A stretch of DNA of 64,000 nucleotides, taken from Hirundichthys speculiger. Lineage: Eukaryota > Chordata > Actinopteri > Beloniformes > Exocoetidae. Positions 54,301 to 64,000 of this stretch are shown here, piece after piece. The position numbers and the translations under genes were made by a program. Under the pieces are notes generated by a model. It was given only the letters and a program-made list of their open reading frames with translations, did not search any database and was not told the DNA's origin. Position 1 is the first letter of the stretch, and each line of letters starts with the position of its first letter. The stretch spans positions 1,178,001 through 1,242,000 of the forward strand of contig JAGFBZ010000178.1 in NCBI GenBank assembly GCA_018398805.1, given 5' to 3'.

Positions 54301-57020
54301 CATGACTGCCCGCCCCAGTTGAGAAATTTAACACGCTCCGATCATCAGAGTTTTCCCAAGGTCAGAGGTCGTAGCCATATTTATAACTAGAGATGCTCCG
54401 ATCCACTTTTTTAAGTTCAGTTTCCAGAAATAAACCTCCTGATAACAGATTCTGGTTCCATTAGAACCATCACTGTCGTTCCTATAGTTACTGTAGCAAA
54501 CAGCATCGATTATTAAAGAAGGGCAAATAAATACACAAAAACACAATGAGCATGAATCAGCTTTTTATCTGAACAGGATCAATCAAATAAGGTTATTATA
54601 TCAACAACAAACTGTGCTTTTTTTTTTTGTTGGATCCATGCTGTCAATACCAGTACTGGTCCCACCTCTAGTTATAAGTGTTGACTGATAATCAGGAGGA
54701 AAATCATTATCCTCTCACCTGAACCAGAAGGTGCTTGGGCTTCGGTCCTCTCTTGCGATATCCCATCAGCTGCTCCTGACGTTCCCTGTGGGAGTGAAAA
54801 ACAGCGGCCAATCAGCGAAGAGCCTCGCAGAGACGAGCCGCTGTTGCATGGCAACACATCACGGGCGTCCTCCTCAGCCTCAGCGAGGATAAACAGACAC
54901 CACGTCATAAGAGTTACACTCCGTGGTGTGAAATATCCCGTCAGGATGGACCCCTCCAGGGAGAATCCCCGGTGCTCCACTGGTCTAACAGCTCGCTCCT
55001 CCCTAAATGACATTAAATATCCAGTTTATTGTGCGTATCCTGGTTGAGGATAAAGACCAAGGCCCCTCAGACTTTCCTCAGCTTTCCTCCGTCTCCACGC
55101 AAGTCTGTCCAAGGCAGTAACTCAATACCGCAGACAGGGGTGATGTCAGATTCCTCCCCCACCCTCCTCCCCTCACATCTAATTACAATGACGACTCAGT
55201 GTATTTTCATAGCCTGGCATTCAGACGATTTGGCTCCCCGGAGAGACGCGCAATTAGTTTCAATAAAACACCCCCCCCACACTCTTTTTTTTGAGAGAGA
55301 CTGAGATAATTGCAAAAACAGTCGCAGAGTGTTGTCAACGTTTTCGCTTTGGCGTGGAACCTGCGCCCCAGTGACGGCTTCACACGCCACGCATTCGAGA
55401 AATCCAATCCCACTGCCCCGCAGCTGTGTGGCCACCACTCAACACACTTACTGAGCAATTACAACCTGCTCAGGTTTAAATGTCAGCCCTGTTTTAATAT
55501 TTTAATGTCCTGACTTATGGTAATTAGTCATCCCCGATCCTCTTGCACCTCTGTTACATCAGAAGCTGGGAGTTGGAGCGCTGCAGCGCAGGCTGGTGTA
55601 GTGTGCAGAACGTGACGCTAAACTGCTGTCACAACATGTTCAGGTGGTTCAGCTGTGCTCCATGTGGGTGCCGGCTGGATTCAGGGCCTCACGGCACCGA
55701 ATCAGGAGGCCCGTCTAAGCTGGCTACTACAGAAACGTGTACGTCGAAGTGCCACGTTGGCAAGTCCTGCGGAGGATGACACAAATCCACCTGGCGGGGT
55801 TGGACTTAAGCGCAATGAAAAACACACACGAAAAAAAAAAAACAAAAAAACAGATCCTGTCACATAACTGGTGACCAGAAAGAACAAATCCTTGACAGTG
55901 TGTCCTCTGAAAAGCTGACCCTCTCATGACAGCAGTTTTAATCCTAAAATAAACCATCTAAATCCTAAAGTAAGCAGAAGAAACAAAGGATCATGCAGGA
56001 TGGGTAGTTTTAAAGGACTTCCTGTGGATGACTGAGGGATGAGCCGTGTGCTGTGACAACATGTAGAAATGCAGGAAACTCTGAATAACATGTTATTCTT
56101 CAGCGTTTCCAGCTGGTCCAGCTGCTTTATTTCGTTTTATTTACCTGTCTTGGAAAGCATCAAGCAGCCTCGGATCCAGGATGTTTTCTTCCGGTTCCCA
56201 CGTGTTGTATCTGCCAGACGGGAGAAAGAGGAGCTGTCAAAAAGCGGCTGACGGACACTCGCGGCTCCGCTGCTGCGTCCTCCACACCAAATCCAATCTA
56301 TTACTTATAAATCCTCCCTCAGCTTTCATTGCAGGTCCGTACATGTGTAAACACGAGGAGACACTTGTCCTCCCGCCCAGCGCCGCCGCCGCGTACACTC
56401 TGCTGTAATAAATCACGAGTAACTTTAATGCGCCGCGCTGGAGGGAGGGAGGGGGGGTGGGGGGCGCGCTCACCCAGCCTCCACGCATGCACATCTACGG
56501 GCACTTCTTAAACACTGGGCTCAATTATAGACGTATCATCCTTTAATTGGCACACTGGGGATTGCATCCATCGTAAAACCACATCCATCACCGGGGGGCC
56601 AACGGCGCCCAGAGCGCGCAGCCAACCGCCCTTCTGCGCGCCCACGCTGTCAAGCATGCTCACACTCACTCACGCTCTCACGCACTCGCGCATGCTTGTG
56701 TTTTGAATGTGGTGTGATCGCGAGCCGCCGGTCGGTCCGGTGTCTTACCTCGGTGACCATCCTCTCCACTTGACCAGATACTCGACCCTCCCCTGCGGAC
56801 GGGAGCAGACGGGAGAACCGGTTACTTCGCGCTGCGCCCTCACCCGGATAAACACACCAGATTAAACAAGCAAAGTCACGAGCGGTGCATTAAAAGGACG
56901 AGATGAAACCACGGGGACGTCCGCGCGCGTGTGTGTGAATGTGCCACGAACCTTTCTGCTGCGTTTCTTCTCGATGCTCTCCACCGCAAAGACGTGCTCT
57001 CCCGCGGCGGGCAGCTCCAT
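51311..57020 (-). CDS. cbx4: Chromobox 4, Polycomb/SUMO E3 ligase (one frameshift in exon 5)
   Basis: Five coding exons: 57020-56952, 56792-56749, 56210-56145, 54785-54719 and 52775-51311. About 569 residues with a continuous frame (human 560). The chromodomain starts [20 protein letters not shown], with cage residues F11, W32 and W35. RKRGPKPK near residue 73 follows. Two YQLNSKKHH repeats (QYQP and HYQP) and the conserved [20 protein letters not shown] block are diagnostic of CBX4; IVIV is the first SUMO-interacting motif. [10 protein letters not shown] and the C-terminal [20 protein letters not shown] (Pc box) complete the match. A five-A run (plus 52168-52172) has one base too many: translation would stop at about residue 288 just after the KYMENGM block. 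CBX4 binds H3K27me3 within PRC1 and promotes SUMO conjugation. All splice phases agree. Confidence 0.95.
52905..53680 (-). mobile_element. hAT element with BED-finger remnant, copy 3
   Basis: Opens caggggtgtcagactc and ends gtgtttgacacatgg, flanked by identical 8-mers gcctacag (52897-52904 and 53681-53688). It lies in cbx4 intron 4 in the same orientation as copy 1, with a degraded transposase N-terminus on the minus strand. Confidence 0.9.
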
Positions 57021-57860
57021 TTTCCAACACCAGAGAGCAGCCTCTTCTGTCTCTATTTGGTTTTATTTTTTTTTTTTGATACCGGACCCTTTATCCTTTC
57101 TTTTAGGTGGTTTTCCTCCTGCTTCTGGTGTGATGGGAAACGCAAGAACCCCCCCTCGCCTCCTCCTCCTGCTGTTTTCACTGCGCCTCTTCCCTCGCTT
57201 TCCCCCCTTGGACAGACTCGCTCTGCAGACGAGTTGGAGCTGCAGCCAGAAAACACTTCATGCAAATAGCCGTTGACGTGACGTGTTCCGGGGGGAGGCG
57301 ATGGGGGCGGGGATGGTTCCTGTGCTGCGTTCAGGGGCCGTCGGGAAAAATGTCATCACGACTTCAAAGTGGAACGCGGCGGCAGTTGTTGTTCCGTGGA
57401 TACATTTCAGGGTTTATTATTATTATTTTGCACCAATAAGATTTTTATGTTTAGGCACAAAATAATTGTTGAAGTCCTATCACATCACTGTCTTGAGCTG
57501 ATTTAAAATCCCTGCTAAGAGACTTATAAAAGTCCTTCATTATTTTCATTTAACAGCCAAGATCAAAGCAGGAAAGAACATTTCCTGTCACAATAATATT
57601 GTTTTTGTCCAACACTGCACATAGTGGATGTTTAGCACTATTCTGCATCCCTTTCAGGCTCAGTTTTTGAGCCATTTCTATCTGAACTTGTCCTGTGTGT
57701 TTTACGTGTAATAGTCGCCGTTCTGTGCATCTTTGTGTCCATTTTGTCTTATGTCCCATTTTACTTATTTTGTTTGACATTTTGGCTGTTTTCTGTCTTG
57801 TTATGATTCAGCTCAGATTACAGATTACTCAATGTTTGTGACCTACTTTTTTATATATAC
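57021..57860. other. cbx4 promoter and upstream flank
   Basis: 57021-57400 is GC-rich, with CpG runs, and is the presumed cbx4 5' leader and promoter. No TATA box is obvious next to the start codon. From 57410 it becomes AT-rich with no exon. Confidence 0.5.
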
Positions 57861-58356
57861 AGTGATCCCTCGCTTAAAATTTTTCGCTTAATGTTCTGCG
57901 GTTTTAGTTAATCGCTGATTTTTTTTCAGAAATATATAATATTTAAAAAAAAACAAGAAAAAATTGCGGAAACATCACAGGATGTTGTGCGCGTTCTCTC
58001 ACAGCAAAGAAATGTTGTGAGCCAGCCTGGCCCCTTTAAGAAGGTGGCCTTATGGGTAATGGTGTGGCCTTATGGGTAATGTAGTGTGTGTGTCGTGGGA
58101 CAGCAGAATGAAAACGAGGTTAGATGAAAGAGTGGTTTCTTTACTACGGTTCAGAGACCAGAGGCTGTGAAGGTAACAGAAAGACCACAGTTGAGCCTTT
58201 GTCTTGTTTCACTGCAGTGTCTCGCTACTTTTTTGGGGTTTTTAAACATATTTTAAACACATTATTGAGGCTCGGGGGGCTCCGGCTCCAGTTTGCGGAT
58301 TTTGATTCTCACGGGGGGGCCAGTCTCCATTAACCGTGAAAAATAAGGGTTCACTG
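57861..58356. mobile_element. Mariner-type MITE
   Basis: Opens cagtgatccctcgcttaa and ends aataagggttcactg, imperfect inverted repeats, with TA on both sides (57859-57860 and 58357-58358). It contains a tandem 20-bp repeat (ggccttatgggtaatg, near 58046-58080). No coding capacity. Confidence 0.8.
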
Positions 58357-58516
58357 TATACTTTTTTCAGGGTAGATCCAGTTCGGCATGATCTGAACTG
58401 GGGGAGGGATAAATATGGGAAAGCTGGACCACTCTGCTCTTCACCAGCCCTGTGATGTCACAGTACCCTGCAGATCTGAACAGTTCATCCAGAGACATAT
58501 TTGTTCAGACTAAAAC

Positions 58517-58800
58517 CTGATTTATGTCGGCGCACCCACGCCGCAGCGGCGTGCACCTCTCTCCAAATGTAACTATGCATTGCATTGACGCGGATCACAA
58601 CAGATGTGATTTATCCAGCTGATAGATTTGTTCTCCTTCATCTTCGTATTCTCCGCTGCTACATCTTCAGGCAGAGTAGAACAACAGAGCGAGGCTAACA
58701 ACAGCGCACGAGTATAAACGCCAAAGACAATAGAGGTGCAGTGCGTAGCGTTTGTGCATATCTGCTATGCAGAAGCATGACTCAGGCTTTAGGCGGCGAC
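58517..58800. mobile_element. Possible short MITE related to 21866-22370
   Basis: Shows 'tttatgtcggcgcacccacg' on the left and 'gcatgactcaggctttagg' on the right, with CGCCG-type phrases resembling the 21.9-kb element. Ends were not resolved. Confidence 0.3.
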
Positions 58801-59112
58801 AAAAGAAGTGTTCAGGTCACGAGTTTTTGAGCTGGAAGTCACTTCAATCAAATTTCTACCTAAACTTTACACCTTCAAGAACAGACTCTTCATAACCTGA
58901 AGCATGCGTGCAAAAGCTAATAGTGTGTCCCACTTGTATTTTGTTTGTAATTTCTGAGAAATGGATGTGTCAACTGGAATTTCATAAAAATCAGAAAATC
59001 TTCACCCCCCCCCCCCCAACTTCAGAATCCAACTGCTACCTGCATCAACAAAGTCAGCTAGTTTTAGTCTTCACGCCAGTTCTTTTTTCACTCACATTAA
59101 ATCAGACATACA

Positions 59113-60106
59113 CAGCAAATTGAGAAGAGTGTTGGTGAAATCTAAGCAAAAAGTTAATTCCACTCTGAATAGAGTCAAATCCCTTATATGTAACTCTAAG
59201 TTTACAAATAGTTGGAGTCAAAACAAAGTGTCTTCAGATCAAATCTGTAAGTGTCATTGTAGTAACATTAACTTTGAACTATTTAACTCTTAACTCCAAA
59301 CATGGATGTGACACTTAAAGTGTAAATCAGACCCCGCCCCGACATTGTTCGGTAAGTAAAATGAGCTAACTTTATGTTCGTGTTAGGTTTTGATATTTAT
59401 ATTACCCCTCTGGCACCTGGTCTGTCTTCAATGGCGAGACACTCACGATAAAGTTATGTCGCCACATTAGCCGCGCTAAGCAGTGATGATTTTAGTTCGT
59501 CATTTGGTTCACTAAAACTTGTAATTTGATTGTAAAGACTGTATCTGCTATGGTAAAAAAGTTTTAGACCGTATTTTTGTTGTGTTGTTAACTCGGCTAA
59601 GCAAGCTAACGCTGAATAAGCAGTGTATCGGTTGTGGGCTGTTAGCATTATGTTAGTGTTAACATTAAGTTAGCTAATGACAAACTGTGTCCAATAAAGT
59701 GTTTTAAATGTTAATTTGTGGTGCATGTTTGAAATAAATGAATTATAACTAAACATGATTGCATTATTTTTAGCAAACCTTATTTTCTAAATATTTTTTA
59801 TAGTAATTCAGAAGAGCTAATTTTACACCTTACAGTGTTAAAATGACCGTAACACTGTATAGTTAACCAACAATCCCGAAAGAGAGTTAATGTCTAACAC
59901 TACATAAAAGTGTTGAGATAAAGTAACAGTAATTAGTGTTAAGAAGTGTTAAATTTTAACTCCAAAAAGAGTCAATAATTACACTAAGTTAGTGTTAAGG
60001 TACTAACTCTCCAAAAAGATTTAAATTAACTCTTTGTGGTGTGGACCCATATAGACACTTCAAAAGTGTTGAAATCAAATCTGAGAGTGTTAATTTGAGT
60101 TTGCTG
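59113..60106. mobile_element. Candidate inverted-repeat element dense in AGTGTTAA phrases
   Basis: Opens cagcaaattgagaagagtgt and ends gagagtgttaatttgagtttgctg, sharing a short terminal CAGCAAA inverted repeat. The inside carries many AGTGTTA and TAACACT phrases in both orientations. Target duplication was not identified. Confidence 0.45.
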
Positions 60107-63100
60107 ATTCTGCTGCATACTTTAGCTACACATGTTATAGTTTGCATTTTGGACTGCTTAGGCCTGAGCCAAATATCGTTCACCTTCGTTATCAACTAAT
60201 ATAGCTAACAATGTCTAGAGGTGGTAACTGTTAAGCCCGACACCTGGACATCTGGTTCATGGCATGGCCCTAGAAGCGTCTACGTTTTTATTTTGTCCAA
60301 CTTTGTAACCCAGTGCTATGACTCCTCTGAGGTCAGTGTCAGGCACCGAGCCTTTCTGGCATCGAGGTGGTGTAAAGTACGAGTTGAGGGGGGGACCCTG
60401 AAGGCAGCATCTCTCCCTCCCGTGTCTGGATCGCTCCGTGAGGGTGCTGTGAATGCTGACTGTTTTAACCGCGCTGGCCCGATTGTGCTCCTCACTAACC
60501 CGCATTTAGCAGCATGACAAGGCCTCCCATTTAATCCTTCAGCTCGAGTTACGTCACATCCATAGACTGGATGCGTTTGCTATATGTTAAAGTTGCCAAA
60601 GCTGTAAAACGGGCTATTTATGAACCGTGGCCACATCACGAGGTGTGAAAGACAACACACGTCAAATAAACATCACAGGCCCGATACGCGTCACGGCCAG
60701 GGCCGATTTCACTTTCATTTATTACAGCATGAGCATGGAGGAAAAAGGGGCAAACAGACCCCCCTCTGAGGCTGTGCTGGCTGGATAACATGATGACAAC
60801 GCGGCGTGAACCGGTGCCATGTGCGGGCTTCCGCTGGCTCGTGCGCCGCCGAGCGCATTTCAACGAACACCGAGTCAAGGTCACACAAAGAGATGACAGA
60901 TCACGGAGCGTCGCGTCGCGGGGATTTTCTGGTGGATCTTTCGCGGGGGTTAAAAGCTTCCTCCCGCTGGAGCGGCAGTAAATGTAGGTCAAGGTCCTCA
61001 GCTCTGAGCCCGGCAGGACGGCGCAGGCTGCGGCCGGTTCCGTTGCGCAGACGGCCGGTGCTGGTGTGAACCTGAAGGCCTGAAGCTGAGGGGGACAGGC
61101 GCACCTCCGGCACCAGAACCGACAGTTTGGGTCAGAAATGCTTTTTCCCTCAAGATGGAACACTTAGAAAAACACAGACGGGTCATTAATCTGTCCACAC
61201 ACACACATTTATATGTATTTAGATATCCAGCTTTGGCACACATGTCAATTTTCACTTGTTTTTATTACATTAACAGATCAAGACGAAGGGTAATATATTT
61301 TACAGGCGGTGTATTTTTTAAAAACAGAACACAGGGCACAAATGGAGCCCGCGTGCATTGTTCCAGAGGACAGAGCTAAATAAAATTCAGCACTGAAAGG
61401 GTTAAAATGCAGCGGTTCCCGCAGGCTGCTGCGCTCGGCCTATTACAGAGAGGCACGACTGTCTTTCCTTATAAGGCAAAGAGCGCTAATCAGCGGAGAA
61501 ATGCCGCATGAAATGAACGACCGGAGCGCAATCGCGCTCCAGTGTCCCCCCCACCCCGAAAAGCTTTCAGAGGGGACAGTGACTGTTGAAGCCTCCGCTC
61601 CTCCTCTCCATGAGAATTAGCGGCGTGCGCGAGGGGGGCGCACGGAGCGCCGCCAGTTCAGCTGCGTCATTCCGACGGGGAGGATGAGCGGAAGAAATGC
61701 GGTTGTTAATTGTTTATGATGACGGGAAGGTGAAGGCGTCGCCATCACGGGGGTCTGAACGTGTGCAGAGCGCTCACGCGACACTTCAGCGTGGGTACGG
61801 AGCGTGGCACGTGCGCTGGGGATGGATGGGGCGTGATGCCACACGTGCAGCGTTAAATCCCGCGGGCATTACCTGAGCTGAGCCGCGCGGGATCCGCATT
61901 CAAGCTGCCCAAACGCAGCAGAGACCATTGTCTCCATCCAGCAAGTCTAGTGGCATCTCTGTCTAAGATCTTCCAGTGAAAGCAGAGAGAAAAGGCTCTT
62001 TTTTTTTAAAGAAAAATAAAAAACAGTACACACACTTGGGAAACAAGTCTGGAGTCTTTTGGGTGCAGCTGATAAATATTCAGCTGTGAGCTTGTCCTTT
62101 ATTATAACTTTCACGTTTCTGTGAAGATTCTCAGAAAAACGAACAGTCTTCTGTCATTATCATCCCTCTCGGATATGAAACTGTCGTTTTGTCTTCTGGG
62201 AAAATACCTAGTGATGGCACAATAATTATCGCATAAAAACACCCTAAATATAACCAGAAAAATAGTTTTTAAAGGTTATCAGATTTATCTGCAACCCTGG
62301 TTTCAGTATGTTATCACCAAAAACAGTCGCAGTTTCATAATTATTAATTTACGGCTTTATTTCTCCACCTGTTACTGTTTTGGGATGTAAACTTTAATTT
62401 AAAGCTCCTCCTTAGATGAGCAGCAGTGAAGGCAGTTTGTCATCTGTGACTGAAACAGACGACTGCAGAGCAACACAAGTGTAGATGTCACACAGGTATG
62501 AGGCGGAAAGCTTATTTTCACCTGTGACATAATGAGAAGAGAAAACATGACATAACTGAGAGATGTGCATCACAGAGAGAGAGGAGGGAGAAGAATCTCT
62601 TCCAATTTATGCTTAAAAGCCCTCAAAGAACGGAGAGATCAGGTGTAGATGTGCAGGGAGCTGATGTATAGGGACGGAAATCTGTGGCTCAGATCACCGC
62701 TGCTCTGACATCTGATTAAGATGACATTTCCACGTTAAAATGATACTTTACCTGCATCACAGGGGGGAAAAAATCACAAGAATGGAAGGGGAGACGAGGC
62801 GTCGTTGCAAAGGAGAAGTAGTTGTATTCTGAAGGTGTTTAAGCTGTCAGGAAGGAGAGTGAAATAGTCAGCAGTTTCCACACATTGGCCTTCTACCTTT
62901 TGTGAATGAGCTTTGGATTTACTGGGGAGAAATGTAATAATCAGAAATAAAAATACAGTCTAAAGACTGGAAAGCCACATCCACATAGAGAAGAGCGCTC
63001 CTTTAAAACGAAAACCTTTACAGCTATTTAACCAGTTATGGAAGTCTTACTTGCTGTTTTTGTAATAAAACCTTTTCCAGACCTGAAGAAGCAGCCGTTA

Positions 63101-63939
63101 AAACGGACGTTACGCTGAGTGGAATGAGGTTTATGTGGCTGAAGTGGCAGAACAGTGAAAACCGTCGGAGCTGTGATGGCGGTCACGGCTCTGCTTTACT
63201 CTTTCAGCTGGCTCTCTTCTCTTTTACAGGGATCAAATGTGTGAGTCACCGCTCCGGCACACGCTGGGTTTTAATGCCACTTTAACAGCGGCTCAGCTTG
63301 TGCCTGTGACGTCTTTATGCGGGCTCCGGCGGCGGCAGCGAGCTGGGGGATGAAGAGAGCAGCACCTAGAAGGTTCTCCGGTGGATGGACGCGCCACACG
63401 GCCAGAAAGAAACTAAACCAGAGAGTCTTGGGCCCTTTATTCTGCTGAAATGTAGCACAGGTGTCATTGCAGGTCAAATTCCTTTAATGTGGTAAAATCT
63501 GAGATGATTAGGTGGATGGAAAGAGCTAAATAATGCTGGTCACACAGGTAGGTCCAGTGGTTTCCAGGTGGATTAAACTGCTGGTGTGACCAAAAGGCGT
63601 TGGATAATTCTTTTAAGATTTAACAAAGCTGGTCTTTGTGAGCATTAATCATCACGCATATGTGCACAAACCTGATTTCCACTCCCATTATCAGAGGAAC
63701 GGAGGAAGACGCTCACCTGCCAAACACTTGTTTGTGCCATGAAGTCAAAAAAAAAACAAAAAAAAACATGTAAGTTGAAGGAGCAGCAGAGATGAAGCGA
63801 AACTGAAACACTCAGTTCTGGAGTCGTGAAGAGAACAAAAACCACTGGGGAAAAAAAAAAAAGCAGCAGCAACAGAGCAGAATGATTCAGAGGTAACAAA
63901 AGGAGGTTATATAACAAGAAGAGGCCAAAAAGTGCTGCA
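60107..63939. other. Non-coding upstream flank, no gene seen
   Basis: GC-rich patches at 60800-61100 and 61500-61900 alternate with AT-rich sequence. No splice-bounded coding exon or RNA gene was recognised. Open frames here (up to 175 codons on minus) are GC-driven and lack domains. Confidence 0.5.
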
Positions 63940-63969
63940 GGGGGGGGGGGGGGGGGGGGGGGGGGGGGG
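63940..63969. repeat. Poly-G tract of 30 bases
   Basis: Uninterrupted G run (poly-C on minus) that gives a spurious poly-Pro frame; its assembled length is doubtful. Confidence 0.9.
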
Positions 63970-64000
63970 CGTTTATCTGTGAATGAGGAATGCATGGCCT

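Noticed and set aside
41717..57020. Possibility that the 51.3-57.0-kb gene is cbx2
   Set aside because: The N-terminus alone is similar across the family, but the YQLNSKKHH repeats, [20 protein letters not shown] and the FGNI/LGNI-type Pc box ending are CBX4-specific.
60636..61163. A 175-codon minus-strand frame upstream of cbx4
   Set aside because: No domain, no splice or start support, Cys/Arg-rich from GC-rich sequence.
63645..63995. A 116-codon minus-strand frame with poly-Pro
   Set aside because: The Pro run is the poly-G tract and the rest is low-complexity Leu/Phe; not a gene.

Overview
The window is teleost fish nuclear DNA. It has intron-rich vertebrate genes, long AT-rich spacers, many microsatellites, and a dense load of fish-type transposons (hAT, Tc1/mariner, L2-like and RTE-like LINEs). 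Five protein-coding genes can be read exon by exon. They are the 3' half of a TRIM (RBCC) gene (+, 6878-14299), dgke (-, 18277-30768), a c17orf67 homologue (+, 34822-37781), cbx8 (-, 41717-44359) and cbx4 (-, 51311-57020).

Layout. Positions 1-6.9 kb hold a decayed LINE that is split by a hAT element with a perfect 8-bp target duplication and flanked by Tc1 relics. From 6.9 to 14.3 kb lie the coiled-coil and tail exons of the TRIM gene, whose introns carry a Tc1 relic, a LINE fragment, a hAT-type MITE, a long TA repeat and another hAT. Dgke fills 18.3-30.8 kb with 11 coding exons, and its introns are a transposon graveyard with two clear nested insertions. C17orf67 is a small three-exon secreted-protein gene followed by a 1.1-kb, 22-bp minisatellite. 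Cbx8 and cbx4 are tandem Polycomb genes with identical lengths for their first four coding exons. From 57 to 64 kb no gene is visible, only MITEs and simple repeats.

Context. In human, C17orf67, DGKE and TRIM25 are neighbours at 17q22 with the same relative orientations as here (dgke and the TRIM gene tail to tail, dgke and c17orf67 head to head). CBX2-CBX8-CBX4 lie at 17q25. This window joins the two blocks, and cbx2 is not between them. Position therefore makes the TRIM gene a trim25 candidate, but it ends in a basic His/Lys-rich tail with a 39-residue tandem duplication and shows no PRY-SPRY domain.

Quality. The TRIM gene, dgke and cbx4 each carry exactly one single-base frameshift within otherwise conserved reading frames. 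In dgke and cbx4 it is an extra base in a short homopolymer. All splice phases are otherwise consistent. Together with several 25-31-base homopolymers this looks more like residual consensus indels than three independent gene deaths. No prokaryotic-style operon, CRISPR array or intact autonomous mobile element was found.
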